This document shows, piece after piece, positions 26,377-34,533 of a stretch of DNA of 64,000 nucleotides; position 1 is the first letter of the stretch; each line of letters opens with the position of its first letter. Position numbers and translations under genes: made by a program. This stretch comes from Thioalkalicoccus limnaeus (GTDB taxonomy: Bacteria > Pseudomonadota > Gammaproteobacteria > Chromatiales > Chromatiaceae). The stretch spans positions 62,001 to 126,000 of the forward strand of contig NZ_JBDKXB010000005.1 in assembly GCF_041197575.1 (NCBI RefSeq). The letters are read 5' to 3'. The notes beneath the pieces are model-generated. The model was given only the letters and a program-made list of their open reading frames with translations, searched no databases and was not told the origin of the DNA.

Positions 26377-27774
26377 TTAGAACTTGTGGGCTCCATGGAC
26401 CCCGAGCGCGACCTGCAGCTGGAGCATGAAGGCCCAGCCGTCATCGCGACGGTCATCGTCGGTTGCGTAGTCCATGTAATTGAGCTGAGCTCGCAGCATC
26501 GAGAACTCCGTCGGCCGGAAGGTCAGGTTGCCCGAATAGCGGTAGGAGGTATCGAAGGATCGGAAGAAATCGTCTTCGACAAGCGCATTGGTGTTGGTCA
26601 GCCCCAGGGCCTCGAGCCTGAGTCCGGCCTGCCAGCGTGGCGCGATGCCGTAAAGGCCCTGCAGATAGAGGCCGTCTTGCTTCGCGGTGCGTCGCAAGGC
26701 CTCAGTGGTCACGAAATCCCCGCCCCGAAAACGTTTCTCGACGAAATCGGCATCGATCTCGCGGTAGAAGTATTCGCCTTGCAGCGTGAAGTCGCCGTGG
26801 CCGTACGGCCGACCGGCCTCGTACTTGTAGACGGCGTCGACACCGGCGAACCAGGCCGTGCCATCCCAGGCTTCGTAGCGCAGACTCGAGTGCAGATCGT
26901 CGCGCTGAAAGGCTCGCGAATAACCGTAGGACAGACCGAATTGCGCGGCGTGATCGTAACCGAGGTCAGGGCCGAACTTGGCGAAACCGGTGATCAGTCT
27001 GGGGCCCGACACGTCGTCGAACGGGTTGTCGGCGCGCCAGCGGTTTCGCACGGGGTCGCCGGTGTCCGGATGTGGGGTCACGGTGACGTGCTGGACGCGG
27101 TCGGCGCCCACGTAAGGGGCGATTCCTTCGGTCTCCCCTTGCAGGAGCTCGACCCCGAAGACGCTGTAAAAGGGCGTATTCGGTGTCCAGGTCAACTGGA
27201 CGCCCACCTCTTGAATGCCATGGTCACCGAACAGGAACTCGTTGACGAGCGGCCGGTCGACGAAGGCCCAGTCATGGGCGTGCTGGGCATTGATATAGCC
27301 GATGTCGGAGAAAAACTTACCGGCTTTGACGCGAAATCCGGCGGGTAGGTTGCGGGTCGCGGCATACCCTTCTTCGACCTCGACGCCGTGCTCGTCGAGA
27401 TGCAGCATCAGCATCGCATCGAAATACTTGTCGACCGAGGCGGTGAAGGCCAGCTCCGCGGAACGAAAGTTGAAACCTTCTTCAAGTCCGTGACCGTGAT
27501 CGTGGCCGCCGTGACCATGGCTGTGGCCGCCCTCGAAACCGGCCGGCTCATCGAACTCGGTGCCGAGTTCGTTGTAGTACACGGCGTCGAGGATCACCGA
27601 GATATCGGGATTGAAGGCCGAGCCCGCGGTCACCCGGTCGCCGCCGAGGACCGGCAGCGGCACCAGCGTGGCCCCGGCCAGGTTGCTGCCGCTCGGTGGA
27701 ACCTGATTGGCCCACCCGGGCGCGACGGCGAACAGCAGTCCAGCGGCCAATAGGACGCGTTTCGGATCAAGCAT
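26377..27774 (-). CDS. zinc-regulated outer-membrane beta-barrel protein
   Basis: 465 residues: signal peptide (AAGLLFAVAPGWA), a short N-terminal region, a histidine/glycine stretch (GGHSHGHGGHDHGHG at about residues 82-96), then alternating amphipathic strands to a C-terminal Phe, as in outer-membrane barrels. It resembles the porin-like proteins annotated as zinc-regulated outer-membrane receptors; no TonB plug domain is evident. The histidine-rich loop could capture zinc at the cell surface. It is the first gene of the metal-uptake operon, with AAGGAG upstream of the start and a Zur-type palindrome 50-71 bases upstream. Confidence 0.85.
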   Translation of the reverse strand: MLDPKRVLLAAGLLFAVAPGWANQVPPSGSNLAGATLVPLPVLGGDRVTAGSAFNPDISVILDAVYYNELGTEFDEPAGFEGGHSHGHGGHDHGHGLEEGFNFRSAELAFTASVDKYFDAMLMLHLDEHGVEVEEGYAATRNLPAGFRVKAGKFFSDIGYINAQHAHDWAFVDRPLVNEFLFGDHGIQEVGVQLTWTPNTPFYSVFGVELLQGETEGIAPYVGADRVQHVTVTPHPDTGDPVRNRWRADNPFDDVSGPRLITGFAKFGPDLGYDHAAQFGLSYGYSRAFQRDDLHSSLRYEAWDGTAWFAGVDAVYKYEAGRPYGHGDFTLQGEYFYREIDADFVEKRFRGGDFVTTEALRRTAKQDGLYLQGLYGIAPRWQAGLRLEALGLTNTNALVEDDFFRSFDTSYRYSGNLTFRPTEFSMLRAQLNYMDYATDDDRRDDGWAFMLQLQVALGVHGAHKF

Positions 27775-27823
27775 AGAGGTAACTCCTTATCGATTGTCGA
27801 TACTGCATGGGAATGAAGTAGAT

Positions 27824-27845
27824 TTGGTATGTTATAACATACCAA
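27824..27845. promoter_or_regulatory. Zur-type operator
   Basis: Perfect 22-bp palindrome made of ttggtatgtta and its reverse complement. The core ATGTTATAACAT matches the Zur boxes known from proteobacteria. Zur with zinc would bind here and repress the downstream outer-membrane protein and znuACB genes. It lies 50 bases upstream of the start codon, overlapping where a promoter would be expected. Zur itself is not encoded in the window. Confidence 0.8.
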
Positions 27846-28223
27846 CCATGTGACTCCATGCCAGCGTGCCTTGTCCCGCGGCCGACGATGATGTGCCCTT
27901 AAAGCCTTATCGAGCGGCGCCGGGCAAAATGGCGGGCCTTGCTCGCCTTAATTCCACACAATTGCAGGTATTATAAAATAATAATAGGAAGCAGTGTCAA
28001 ATGAGATGCGTATCAATAACGCGAATGCGTATCGTCCTGTATGCGGATCGCTGTAGCGGACAGTCTTCTGCGAACAGGCATCGGGCGGCGAGCCGGCGGC
28101 CGAGATGCGGCCGGCCGTCTGCTCATGGCACCTCGGCAGCGAGCCTGAGCGGCTCGTGCCGAGGCGCTGGTGCTGGATGGGTTTAGCGAGCGCGGACGTC
28201 GGACACCGAGAGGGGATGCCGGA
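27846..28223. other. 378-base gap with A+T-rich island and promoter-like signals
   Basis: No gene. The stretch 27950-28020 is strikingly A+T-rich for this genome. On the minus strand it holds a perfect -35 TTGACA (27995-28000) and perfect -10 TATAAT (27970-27975), but 19 bases apart, slightly long. Just beyond lie three copies of a 9-mer, ATGCGTATC: 28006-28014, 28025-28033 and, with one change, 28041-28049. They may be binding sites for an unknown activator of the metal-uptake operon. Confidence 0.45.
28131..28164 (-). terminator. hairpin downstream of porin gene
   Basis: Stem cctcggcagcgagcc (28131-28145) pairs with ggctcgtgccgagg (28151-28164) with one bulged base and a 5-base loop. It lies about 60 bases past the porin stop on the minus strand. 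There is no T-run, so it is a possible transcript-end or stability hairpin rather than a classical intrinsic terminator. Confidence 0.4.
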
Positions 28224-29408
28224 TCAGAACTCCGCGGTCAGTCGCAAGCCGAAGATCCAGCCCTCGGGATCGCGCTGCTGCGGGTCGTCCTGGACCAGCT
28301 TGTCGCTCATGTACTGGATATCAGCGGTCAAGGCTACATAGTCGTTCAGCGTGGCGCGGTAGTAACCCTCGAACACATTGGTGTTGCGTACCTCGGTATT
28401 GCCTCCGTCGAGATACGCATAGCCGAGACCGATGTTGTCGTTGGGGCGTCCCCAGGCGGCGCCAGCGACGTTCACCCCGCCTGAGTACAGCGCCTCGTAA
28501 TCGACCGCGGCATCGGTGTCCTGCCAGGCGAGGCGCAGGAAGAGCCCCAGAAAATCGCCGACCGCCTGATCGAACGACAGCCCCCAGCTCAGCAGCGACT
28601 CGCGTTTGCCGGGCGCATCCTCTTCGGGCGACAGGAAGGCGCTGCTCGAGCCCGTGATGATCGCGCGATAGTTGCCAGTGCCGAACTCGAACTGGGGATG
28701 CCAGCCGGCCTGCATGCCCCAGAAGTTGTAGTTGTGACCGTCGTCATTCTCGTTGATGTTCATGCCGACGGCATTCAGCGAGAAGGCACCGAAGCCGGCC
28801 TCCACCGCGACGCCGGCATCATAGGACGGCAGGTTGAAGATCGGGGCGTTGACGAACGCCTCGTTCATGAACTGGGTGTACTCGTCATTGGCGTACTCGT
28901 TGTGGTCGAGATAGCCGGTCGAGTCGATGATGCCGAAGGTCCCGGAGAGATGGTCGTCGTCGGCCAGTTTGTGCGTGTACCGGTACCAGGCTTGCAGCAG
29001 ATAGTCGCGCGAGCTGCCGTTGATGTCCTCGACATCGGCTTCCAGGTCGGCGGCCCAGGGCGCGAGGCGAAACGGCGAGACCTCGTTCAGCCCATTGTCG
29101 ACGGCCCAGCCGAGTGCGAGGAAAATTTGATGGTGATCGTTCGGTTGAAAGTCGATCTCCACCTGGACCGGCATACCGCCGCGGCACTCGTTGCCGTAGC
29201 GGTCGAGTGTCGCATCGGCATCGAAGTCGGCGCCCGGCAGGCGGGCCGAGACGTCCTGGCATTGACCAGCGGCGGCGAGGATCCCGCCTATCGACAGCTG
29301 GTCGTTGATGTCGAAGGCGTTGGCGCTGCCAGCACCGAGCAGCAGGGTCGCGGTGATCGCCGCGCTCACCGTCGTTGGTCGGGGCAGGCGAGGGGGTTTT
29401 TTGGACAT
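28224..29408 (-). CDS. OprB-like outer-membrane porin
   Basis: 394 residues with a signal peptide ending in GAGSANA and many alternating aromatic strands, ending in the typical C-terminal Phe (FGLRLTAEF). Stretches such as QIFLALGWAVDNGLNEV, YLLQAWYRYTH and FLGLFLRLAWQDTD are like carbohydrate-selective porins (OprB family). It would allow diffusion of small solutes across the outer membrane; substrate unknown. The protein is rich in Asp and Asn. The start has GGAG about 10 bases upstream and a promoter-like pair at 29506-29532. Confidence 0.8.
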   Translation of the reverse strand: MSKKPPRLPRPTTVSAAITATLLLGAGSANAFDINDQLSIGGILAAAGQCQDVSARLPGADFDADATLDRYGNECRGGMPVQVEIDFQPNDHHQIFLALGWAVDNGLNEVSPFRLAPWAADLEADVEDINGSSRDYLLQAWYRYTHKLADDDHLSGTFGIIDSTGYLDHNEYANDEYTQFMNEAFVNAPIFNLPSYDAGVAVEAGFGAFSLNAVGMNINENDDGHNYNFWGMQAGWHPQFEFGTGNYRAIITGSSSAFLSPEEDAPGKRESLLSWGLSFDQAVGDFLGLFLRLAWQDTDAAVDYEALYSGGVNVAGAAWGRPNDNIGLGYAYLDGGNTEVRNTNVFEGYYRATLNDYVALTADIQYMSDKLVQDDPQQRDPEGWIFGLRLTAEF

Positions 29409-29505
29409 GGATTTTTACTCCGTAGGTTGGCCAGAGGAACTGCGGCAAAATTCGCGATCTGGGGTGACTCAAAAAACAACAGCGTTGTGAATCAGACACT
29501 GAAAC

Positions 29506-29532
29506 ATTATCGCAAATGCTAGTAGTTATCAA
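29506..29532 (-). promoter_or_regulatory. candidate sigma-70 promoter for the porin
   Basis: On the minus strand TTGATA (29527-29532) and GATAAT (29506-29511), 15 bases apart, about 100 bases upstream of the porin start in a locally A+T-rich tract. Each hexamer matches consensus at 5 of 6 positions; the spacer is short. The rest of the 367-base gap 29409-29775 shows no gene. Confidence 0.35.
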
Positions 29533-29736
29533 TATTGCTTTTCTGGTTTGGCCTAGACGATGATATACGTGACTGATTTTGTCGGACTTGGCGAGGAGGC
29601 GGGTCGCAAGGGCCATGGGGTGGGGTTGGTAGAATGACGCAGTGGTGCCGGGGTGCCAATTGCGGACCGGGCTTGATGCGCAAAGGAACCGGGTCTCGGG
29701 GGCGGGTCAAGACTTGGGCGTCTTGATATTCGGCAA

Positions 29737-29766
29737 GCCATATATTAAGCTTGACGAATATATGGC
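29737..29766. promoter_or_regulatory. ArsR/SmtB-like inverted repeat upstream of permease
   Basis: Perfect 10-bp inverted repeat, gccatatatt (29737-29746) and aatatatggc (29757-29766), separated by 10 bases and ending 10 bases before the permease start. A+T-rich palindromes of this size at this position are typical operators of ArsR/SmtB metal or metalloid repressors. No such regulator is encoded nearby, so it would act in trans. Confidence 0.5.
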
Positions 29767-29775
29767 CGCGGACGG

Positions 29776-30789
29776 ATGGCTTTGATGCTCGATATTTTCG
29801 CCGACATCGCCACCTTGTTGGTGCGGGACCTGCTGGGGTTGGATCTGGCGAGTCCGTTCGGCGCCGCGGCCCACTTCTTCGTGCGGAGCACCACGACCAT
29901 CTTCACCTTGCTGGTCGTGCTGATCTATGTCATCGCGGTACTGCGCGCCTCGCTGAACCTCGAGCGGGTGCGCCGCTATCTGTCCGGGCGCCATCGCGCC
30001 GTCGGTTACCTGTTCGGCGCGACCTTCGGCGCCATCACGCCCTTCTGCTCCTGTTCCAGCGTTCCGGTCTTCATCGGGTTTACGTCGGCGCGGATCCCGA
30101 TCGGCACGACGATGGCTTTTCTGATCACGTCACCGATGATCAACGAGGTGGCGATCGTCGTGATCTGGGGTCTCTTGGGTTGGCAGTTCACGCTGCTTTA
30201 CATCGCTGTCGGTTTCGCCGTCGGCATGCTCGGCGGCGCCTTTCTCGATGCGATCGGCGCGCAGCGCTACCTTCAGCCCTTCCTGGCCAAGGCATACGCG
30301 GAGGGCCATGCGGTCGGGGGGCCGGGTGGTGATACCGGGCAACGCATGACGCTCGGCGAGCGCCATGCGTTCGCGCGTGGCGAGACGCAGGAGATCCTGG
30401 GTCGGGTCTGGGTCTGGGTGTTCATCGGCGTCGGCTTTGGCGCGGCCCTGTACGGCTATGTGCCGGACGGTTGGGTCGAAATGCATCTCGGCAGCGGCGA
30501 TTGGTGGCAAGTGCCGCTGGCCGTCTTGCTGGGCATCCCGCTCTATACCAACGTCACCGGCGTCGTACCGGTCATGGAGAGCCTGATCCGGCAGGGGTTG
30601 CCGTTGGGCACGACGATGGCCTTTTCCATGAGCACGGTCGCCGCGAGTTTCCCGGAGTTCGTGCTGCTCAAGCAGGTGATGCAGTGGCGCCTCTTGGCGA
30701 TCGTGTTCGTGCTGCTTCTGGTGGCCTTCACGCTCGTGGGCTGGATCCTGAACTGGCTTGGGCCGGGAATCGCGATCCCCTTGAGTTGA
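29776..30789 (+). CDS. PF03773-family permease (ArsP / Cu-Zn efflux type)
   Basis: 337-residue inner-membrane protein with about eight to ten helices and a visible internal duplication: RIPIGTTMAFLITSPMINEV in the first half and LPLGTTMAFSMSTVAASFPE in the second. The motif PFCSCSSVPVF is the cysteine signature of this permease family, whose members export organoarsenicals or copper/zinc. Start may be Met1 or Met4 (29785); the ribosome-binding site is weak. The next plus-strand gene, 301 bases on, is a CxxC mini-thioredoxin that often accompanies these permeases. The substrate is therefore probably a thiophilic metal or metalloid. Confidence 0.88.
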   Translation: MALMLDIFADIATLLVRDLLGLDLASPFGAAAHFFVRSTTTIFTLLVVLIYVIAVLRASLNLERVRRYLSGRHRAVGYLFGATFGAITPFCSCSSVPVFIGFTSARIPIGTTMAFLITSPMINEVAIVVIWGLLGWQFTLLYIAVGFAVGMLGGAFLDAIGAQRYLQPFLAKAYAEGHAVGGPGGDTGQRMTLGERHAFARGETQEILGRVWVWVFIGVGFGAALYGYVPDGWVEMHLGSGDWWQVPLAVLLGIPLYTNVTGVVPVMESLIRQGLPLGTTMAFSMSTVAASFPEFVLLKQVMQWRLLAIVFVLLLVAFTLVGWILNWLGPGIAIPLS

Positions 30790-30938
30790 GGCATTGCCAG
30801 ATTCCGAGCGAACTGGCGCACCGAGTTCCATGCTCGGTAAGCTCCAGTAGGCTCGGGATCGGGTCGCCGCGGTCGCATCGATTGGCCGGGTGGGGTGCAG
30901 GTTCCGACCAGTGCCCGGCATTAACGAAATTGCTCTTA

Positions 30939-31070
30939 TCGAGGGTTGCAAAAGTCATCGCAGACGGCTCGCTGCGACACGCTGCAAGGACGTCCGTGTC
31001 AGCTCGGCGGCGGGATCCCTCCCGCCGACGGTCGCCGCGAGCCGCCTCCGATGACTTTCGGGACGATTGA
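30939..31070. mobile_element. MITE-like element, copy B
   Basis: Second copy of the 132-bp element at 20212-20343, about 128 of 137 bases identical when flanks are included, with flanking TA at 30937-30938 and 31071-31072. In this copy the interior dyad cggctcgctgcgac/gtcgccgcgagccg has one mismatch, so nearly the whole element can pair with itself. It fills most of the gap (30790-31090) between permease and mini-thioredoxin. The thioredoxin ribosome-binding site (agaggag) begins a few bases beyond its right end. The rest of the gap holds no gene. Confidence 0.8.
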
Positions 31071-31090
31071 TATGAAGAGGAGATGAATCG

Positions 31091-31327
31091 ATGAAAGACA
31101 TCAAGGTGCTGGGTATGGGGTGCGCAAAATGTACCAATACTGCGGAGCTGATAGAGCGGACCGCGACTGAACTGGGGGTTGCGGCGTGCGTCTCGAAGGA
31201 GACACGCCCCGAGGCGTTGGTCGAATACGGCGTAATGTCAACGCCGGCGGTCGTCATCGATGGACGTCTCGTTCACAGCGGGTCCATGCCCAAGCCGGAG
31301 CAGATCCGCGAATGGCTTGCGTCGTGA
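31091..31327 (+). CDS. CxxC mini-thioredoxin (redox-active disulfide protein)
   Basis: 78-residue glutaredoxin-like thioredoxin of the TM0996/MTH895 type. Active site Cys11-Ala-Lys-Cys14 in MGCAKC, cis-proline segment STPAVVIDG. Such proteins are commonly encoded beside PF03773 permeases and ArsR regulators and may reduce or chaperone a metal or metalloid bound by cysteines. Good ribosome-binding site (AGAGGAG). Although separated from the permease by a MITE-like repeat, same strand and family association suggest a common function. Confidence 0.9.
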   Translation: MKDIKVLGMGCAKCTNTAELIERTATELGVAACVSKETRPEALVEYGVMSTPAVVIDGRLVHSGSMPKPEQIREWLAS

Positions 31328-31435
31328 AGGTCCGAGGGATCCTGATGCCAGTCTCGCGGCGACGCTGAAACGAGTTGCTGTCGATTGCCGCGAGGTTGCC
31401 AAAGGCCGGGCCTCGGCGGTATCAGACCCCTGGGG

Positions 31436-32215
31436 TTATCGGAAGCGCGCAGCCGGATCCTGGCGATAAAAGCGGGCGAGTTGCTCGTAGACGCGCGGAT
31501 AATCGTCTCGGAGCTGCGTAGGTATCTCGAAAAAGGCTTCGCTGCACACTGCGAAGAACTCAGCGGGCGATTCCGCCCCATAGGGGTCGATGCTGGTCTC
31601 GTCGCCGGCATCGACGCGTTGGCACAGGTCGTCGTAGGCCGCGCTCCAGGCGGCGGCCCACTCCCGGTCGTTCATGTCGGAATGGAGTGGGGGGTGGCCG
31701 TTGGCGACGCCGTTGCGCATGTCGAGCTTGTGCGCGAACTCGTGGATGACGAGGTTGTAGCCGTCGCGCTCGCCCCCGGCGATCACGTCTTCCCAGGACA
31801 GAATCACTGGGCCGCGCTCCCAGGCCTCGCCGCTCATCGGCTGATCGTCGACCCAGACCAGGCCGTCCTCGTCGATATGCTCGTGTTTGGGGCGGAACTC
31901 GGCCGGGTACAGGATCACCGCATACCAGTCCGAGTACCAATGCAGTCCGAGGTGCAGGATCGGCAAGCAGGCTTGAAGCGCGATCGTCAGGCGCATGCTG
32001 TCGGTCAGCGCGATGCCTTGGGCCGTCTCGATGGCCTTGTCCCGCAGGAAGAGTACGGCCAGGTCGCACAAGGAGGCCGCTTCGTCGCTCGTCAAGTCAT
32101 CGAGCAGCGGCAAACGGTCCCAGGCCGCTCGCCAGTCGGCGTCGTCGTATCTTTTGCGGGCACGCTCCAAGGTGCGTTGCCGCCACCATCTGTGCAGCCG
32201 GATCACCTGCGGCAA
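31436..32215 (-). CDS. mtfA: zinc metallopeptidase MtfA
   Basis: 259-residue cytosolic M90-family peptidase with the zinc-binding motif HEFAHKLD preceded by GYNLV. In E. coli MtfA binds the repressor Mlc and so affects glucose phosphotransferase expression, and has aminopeptidase activity. Other family stretches: LVWVDDQPMSGEAWERGPVI and SPAEFFAVCSEAFFE. It is divergent from cytochrome c4 across a 332-base gap. No PTS genes are visible in the window, so the physiological partner here is open. Confidence 0.92.
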   Translation of the reverse strand: MPQVIRLHRWWRQRTLERARKRYDDADWRAAWDRLPLLDDLTSDEAASLCDLAVLFLRDKAIETAQGIALTDSMRLTIALQACLPILHLGLHWYSDWYAVILYPAEFRPKHEHIDEDGLVWVDDQPMSGEAWERGPVILSWEDVIAGGERDGYNLVIHEFAHKLDMRNGVANGHPPLHSDMNDREWAAAWSAAYDDLCQRVDAGDETSIDPYGAESPAEFFAVCSEAFFEIPTQLRDDYPRVYEQLARFYRQDPAARFR

Positions 32216-32547
32216 CCTGCGTTGACCGGAACTGGTTCTCGCGTTGCGGGTCGATATCGACGATCGCCGATGCGATCGTCGTGGTCGATACGATCGGTTA
32301 CCATGGTCGTTAACAGCTGGACGTCGATGAGCAGCGTGTCGCCGAGGCGGACGAGGAATCTTACACCGATACTCCAGCTGATGGCTCGTCGCCGCTCTCG
32401 GTCAGCGGGCGGGCGTTGTGCGGGGTTTGACCCCTTTCGCCGTGTTCTGCTATACATTATCGGTTCCCCGGACCCATACGAGGAGGGCGGCTATCGTCGC
32501 CGTTCGGCGGTTCTCTTACAGACTTTCGATTCGGGCAAATTGATCTT
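32216..32547. other. divergent promoter region mtfA / cytochrome c4
   Basis: No gene in these 332 bases. Besides the plus-strand promoter candidate at 32427-32456 I see several short gatcg-rich palindromic runs around 32255-32300 with no recognised meaning. Confidence 0.4.
32427..32456 (+). promoter_or_regulatory. candidate sigma-70 promoter for cytochrome c4
   Basis: TTGACC (32427-32432) and TATACA (32451-32456) separated by 18 bases, giving a predicted transcript start near 32463 and a leader of about 85 bases before the ATG. Confidence 0.45.
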
Positions 32548-33159
32548 ATGAAAAAACGGTTAATGATGGCCGCACTGGCGGTGGCCTTGTCCGGCGCACC
32601 GCTACAGGCGGCGGACCTCGAGGCGGGAGAGGCTTTGGCAAACGGCGTTTGCATGGCCTGCCATGGTCAGGAGGGCAACAGCATCGTTCCCCTCTGGCCG
32701 AAACTGGCTGGACAACATCCCGAGTATATCTACAAGCAGTTGATGGATTTTAAGACTGGCGCGCGCGAGAATGTTCAAATGAGTCCGCAGGCAGCGCCCC
32801 TGTCCGAGGAGGACATGCGAAACGTCGCGGCCTATTTCTCGCTCCAGACGATCTCCGAGGGTCCGCCGGTGGACCGGGAAAATCTCGAGCAGGGACGGCG
32901 CCTATTCCAGGCGGGCAATCCCGAGACCGGCGTTCCGGCCTGTGCGGCCTGCCACGGGCCGAAGGGCCTTGGCTTGAACCTGGCGAAGTTTCCGCGTTTG
33001 GCCGGCCAGCATCAAACCTTCGTCGAGAATTCGCTGAAGCAGTACCGCTCCGGCGAACGGGCCAATGACCCGAACGCGATGATGCGCGGTGCGGCGGCAT
33101 CGATGACTGACGAGGAGATCGCGGCGGTCGCCGATTACATTCAGAGCATGAGTTACTGA
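32548..33159 (+). CDS. diheme cytochrome c4
   Basis: 203 residues: signal peptide (ALAVALSGAPLQA) and two c-type heme sites, Cys35-Cys38-His39 (CMACH) and Cys132-Cys135-His136 (CAACH), in two similar domains as in cytochrome c4. Each domain has a candidate axial-ligand methionine near its end (MSPQAAPLSEEDM; MMRGAAASMTDEE). It carries electrons in the periplasm, usually to cbb3- or aa3-type oxidases or, in sulfur oxidisers, from sulfur-compound oxidation. It stands alone with its own promoter-like signal. Confidence 0.93.
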   Translation: MKKRLMMAALAVALSGAPLQAADLEAGEALANGVCMACHGQEGNSIVPLWPKLAGQHPEYIYKQLMDFKTGARENVQMSPQAAPLSEEDMRNVAAYFSLQTISEGPPVDRENLEQGRRLFQAGNPETGVPACAACHGPKGLGLNLAKFPRLAGQHQTFVENSLKQYRSGERANDPNAMMRGAAASMTDEEIAAVADYIQSMSY

Positions 33160-33501
33160 GGTGACGGGTGAACGAGACCGGCTGTCGTCTCGTGTCACCC
33201 TTCGCCGCGTGTTACAAGGGTGTCGATCGGCACCGTTCATCGTCCGCGTCGTCCTGGGCGAGTGCGACCTCGGGCACCGATGCGCGGTGCCTCTCTCATT
33301 CCATGGATAGCGGCGGAAGAGACGCCGTGCGGAACGAGACGGCGGGCTCGGCCAGGCCGTGGCTCGGTCGGGTGACGCGGCGGGTGGTCCGGTTCTTTTC
33401 CCGTCGTACGAGGTCCTGCGGCGATGCCATCTCGTCGGTCGGGCCGTGCGGGACAGGTGTCCCGAGGGTTAACGCAACGCGAGAGTCGTCTGGTTTATCC
33501 T
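33160..33501. other. 342-base gap after cytochrome c4
   Basis: Apart from the hairpin at 33166-33200 I see no gene or convincing signal. Open frames here are short and have no recognisable content; the frame starting at 33424 is only a leader read-through into the following gene. Confidence 0.4.
33166..33200 (+). terminator. hairpin just after cytochrome c4
   Basis: gggtgaacgaga (33166-33177) pairs with tctcgtgtcaccc (33188-33200) with one bulge, beginning 6 bases past the stop codon. No strong T-tract follows, so it may terminate weakly or protect the mRNA 3' end. Confidence 0.4.
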
Positions 33502-34296
33502 ATGCAGTCGCTTAGCCTGCTCAGCTACAACATTCAGGCGGGCATCCATTCCCGTCAATACTCCGATTACCTGACGAACAGCTGGAAGCATTTTCTCCCC
33601 TACCGGGAGCGGCTGGATAATCTGACGCGCATCGCGAGCCTGCTGCGCGGTTACGACCTGGTTGGTCTTCAGGAGGTCGACTCGGGTAGCTTGCGCAGTG
33701 CTTATGTCGATCAGGTCCAGTTCCTGGCTGCCAGCGGCGGCTTTCCTTACTGGCACCGCCAGGTCAACCGTAATCTCGGCATGCTTGCGCAGCACAGCAA
33801 CGGCATCCTGAGCCGAGTGCGCCCGGACAAGGTCACGGAGCACAAGCTGCCGGGGCTGCCTGGTCGCGGCGCGGTTGTCGCCGAGTTTGCGTTGTCCGAT
33901 GGCGAGGATCTCGCCGTCTGTATCCTGCATCTGGCCTTGGGCCGGCGCGCGCGCGCGATGCAGTTGGATTATCTCTCTCCGCTCATTCATCGCTATCCCT
34001 ACCTGGTAATGATGGGCGATTTCAACTGTAGCTGCTCATCCAAGTCGCTGCGCACGTTGGCACTGCGCTACCGGATGCAGGGACTCGATTGCAACCTCAA
34101 GACCTATCCCAGTTGGCGTCCTCGGCGCAATTTGGACCATGTGCTGACCTCTCCGGCGATGCGGATACAGGAGGCGCGGGTACTCGAGTATCCGTTCTCC
34201 GACCATCTGCCGTTGGCCGTCAAGGTCGCATTGCCGGCTGGGGTCAGACTGATCGCCGGGCAGCCGAACTGCGATTTGGGGCGCTTGGCCGCCTAG
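33502..34296 (+). CDS. endonuclease/exonuclease/phosphatase-family protein
   Basis: 264 residues with EEP-superfamily motifs: SYNIQAG at the N-terminus, LQEVDS (metal ligand Glu), MGDFNCS (Asp/Asn catalytic pair), and the terminal SDHLPLAV with the catalytic Asp-His. These enzymes cleave phosphodiester bonds in nucleic acids, phospholipids or inositol phosphates; the substrate is not evident. No signal peptide, so probably cytosolic. The start at 33502 gives the usual family opening; the longer open frame upstream is not convincing. Confidence 0.88.
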   Translation: MQSLSLLSYNIQAGIHSRQYSDYLTNSWKHFLPYRERLDNLTRIASLLRGYDLVGLQEVDSGSLRSAYVDQVQFLAASGGFPYWHRQVNRNLGMLAQHSNGILSRVRPDKVTEHKLPGLPGRGAVVAEFALSDGEDLAVCILHLALGRRARAMQLDYLSPLIHRYPYLVMMGDFNCSCSSKSLRTLALRYRMQGLDCNLKTYPSWRPRRNLDHVLTSPAMRIQEARVLEYPFSDHLPLAVKVALPAGVRLIAGQPNCDLGRLAA

Positions 34297-34533
34297 AGGG
34301 AGGAGGTGCTAAGCCGGCTGGTTCGGGTTCGAGCCTTCAGTCGTGACATAATTCGCCCGACGGCTATCTATACCCATCTCGATGGTCGCGCCCACGTCGC
34401 GACACGCCATGGATACCGCGGAGTCGGCGTGACGACGATATCCGTCGCGCCGACAACCGTGCCAATGCCGGGCGCGAAGGCCATCGAGCGGTCAATTGCC
34501 TTCGTGGTCAGGTTCTCCAGGCGGTAGACGCTC

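Noticed and set aside
27995..28020. Fur box in the A+T-rich island
   Set aside because: Only a weak match to the GATAAT-type repeat; the clear palindrome nearby is of Zur type.
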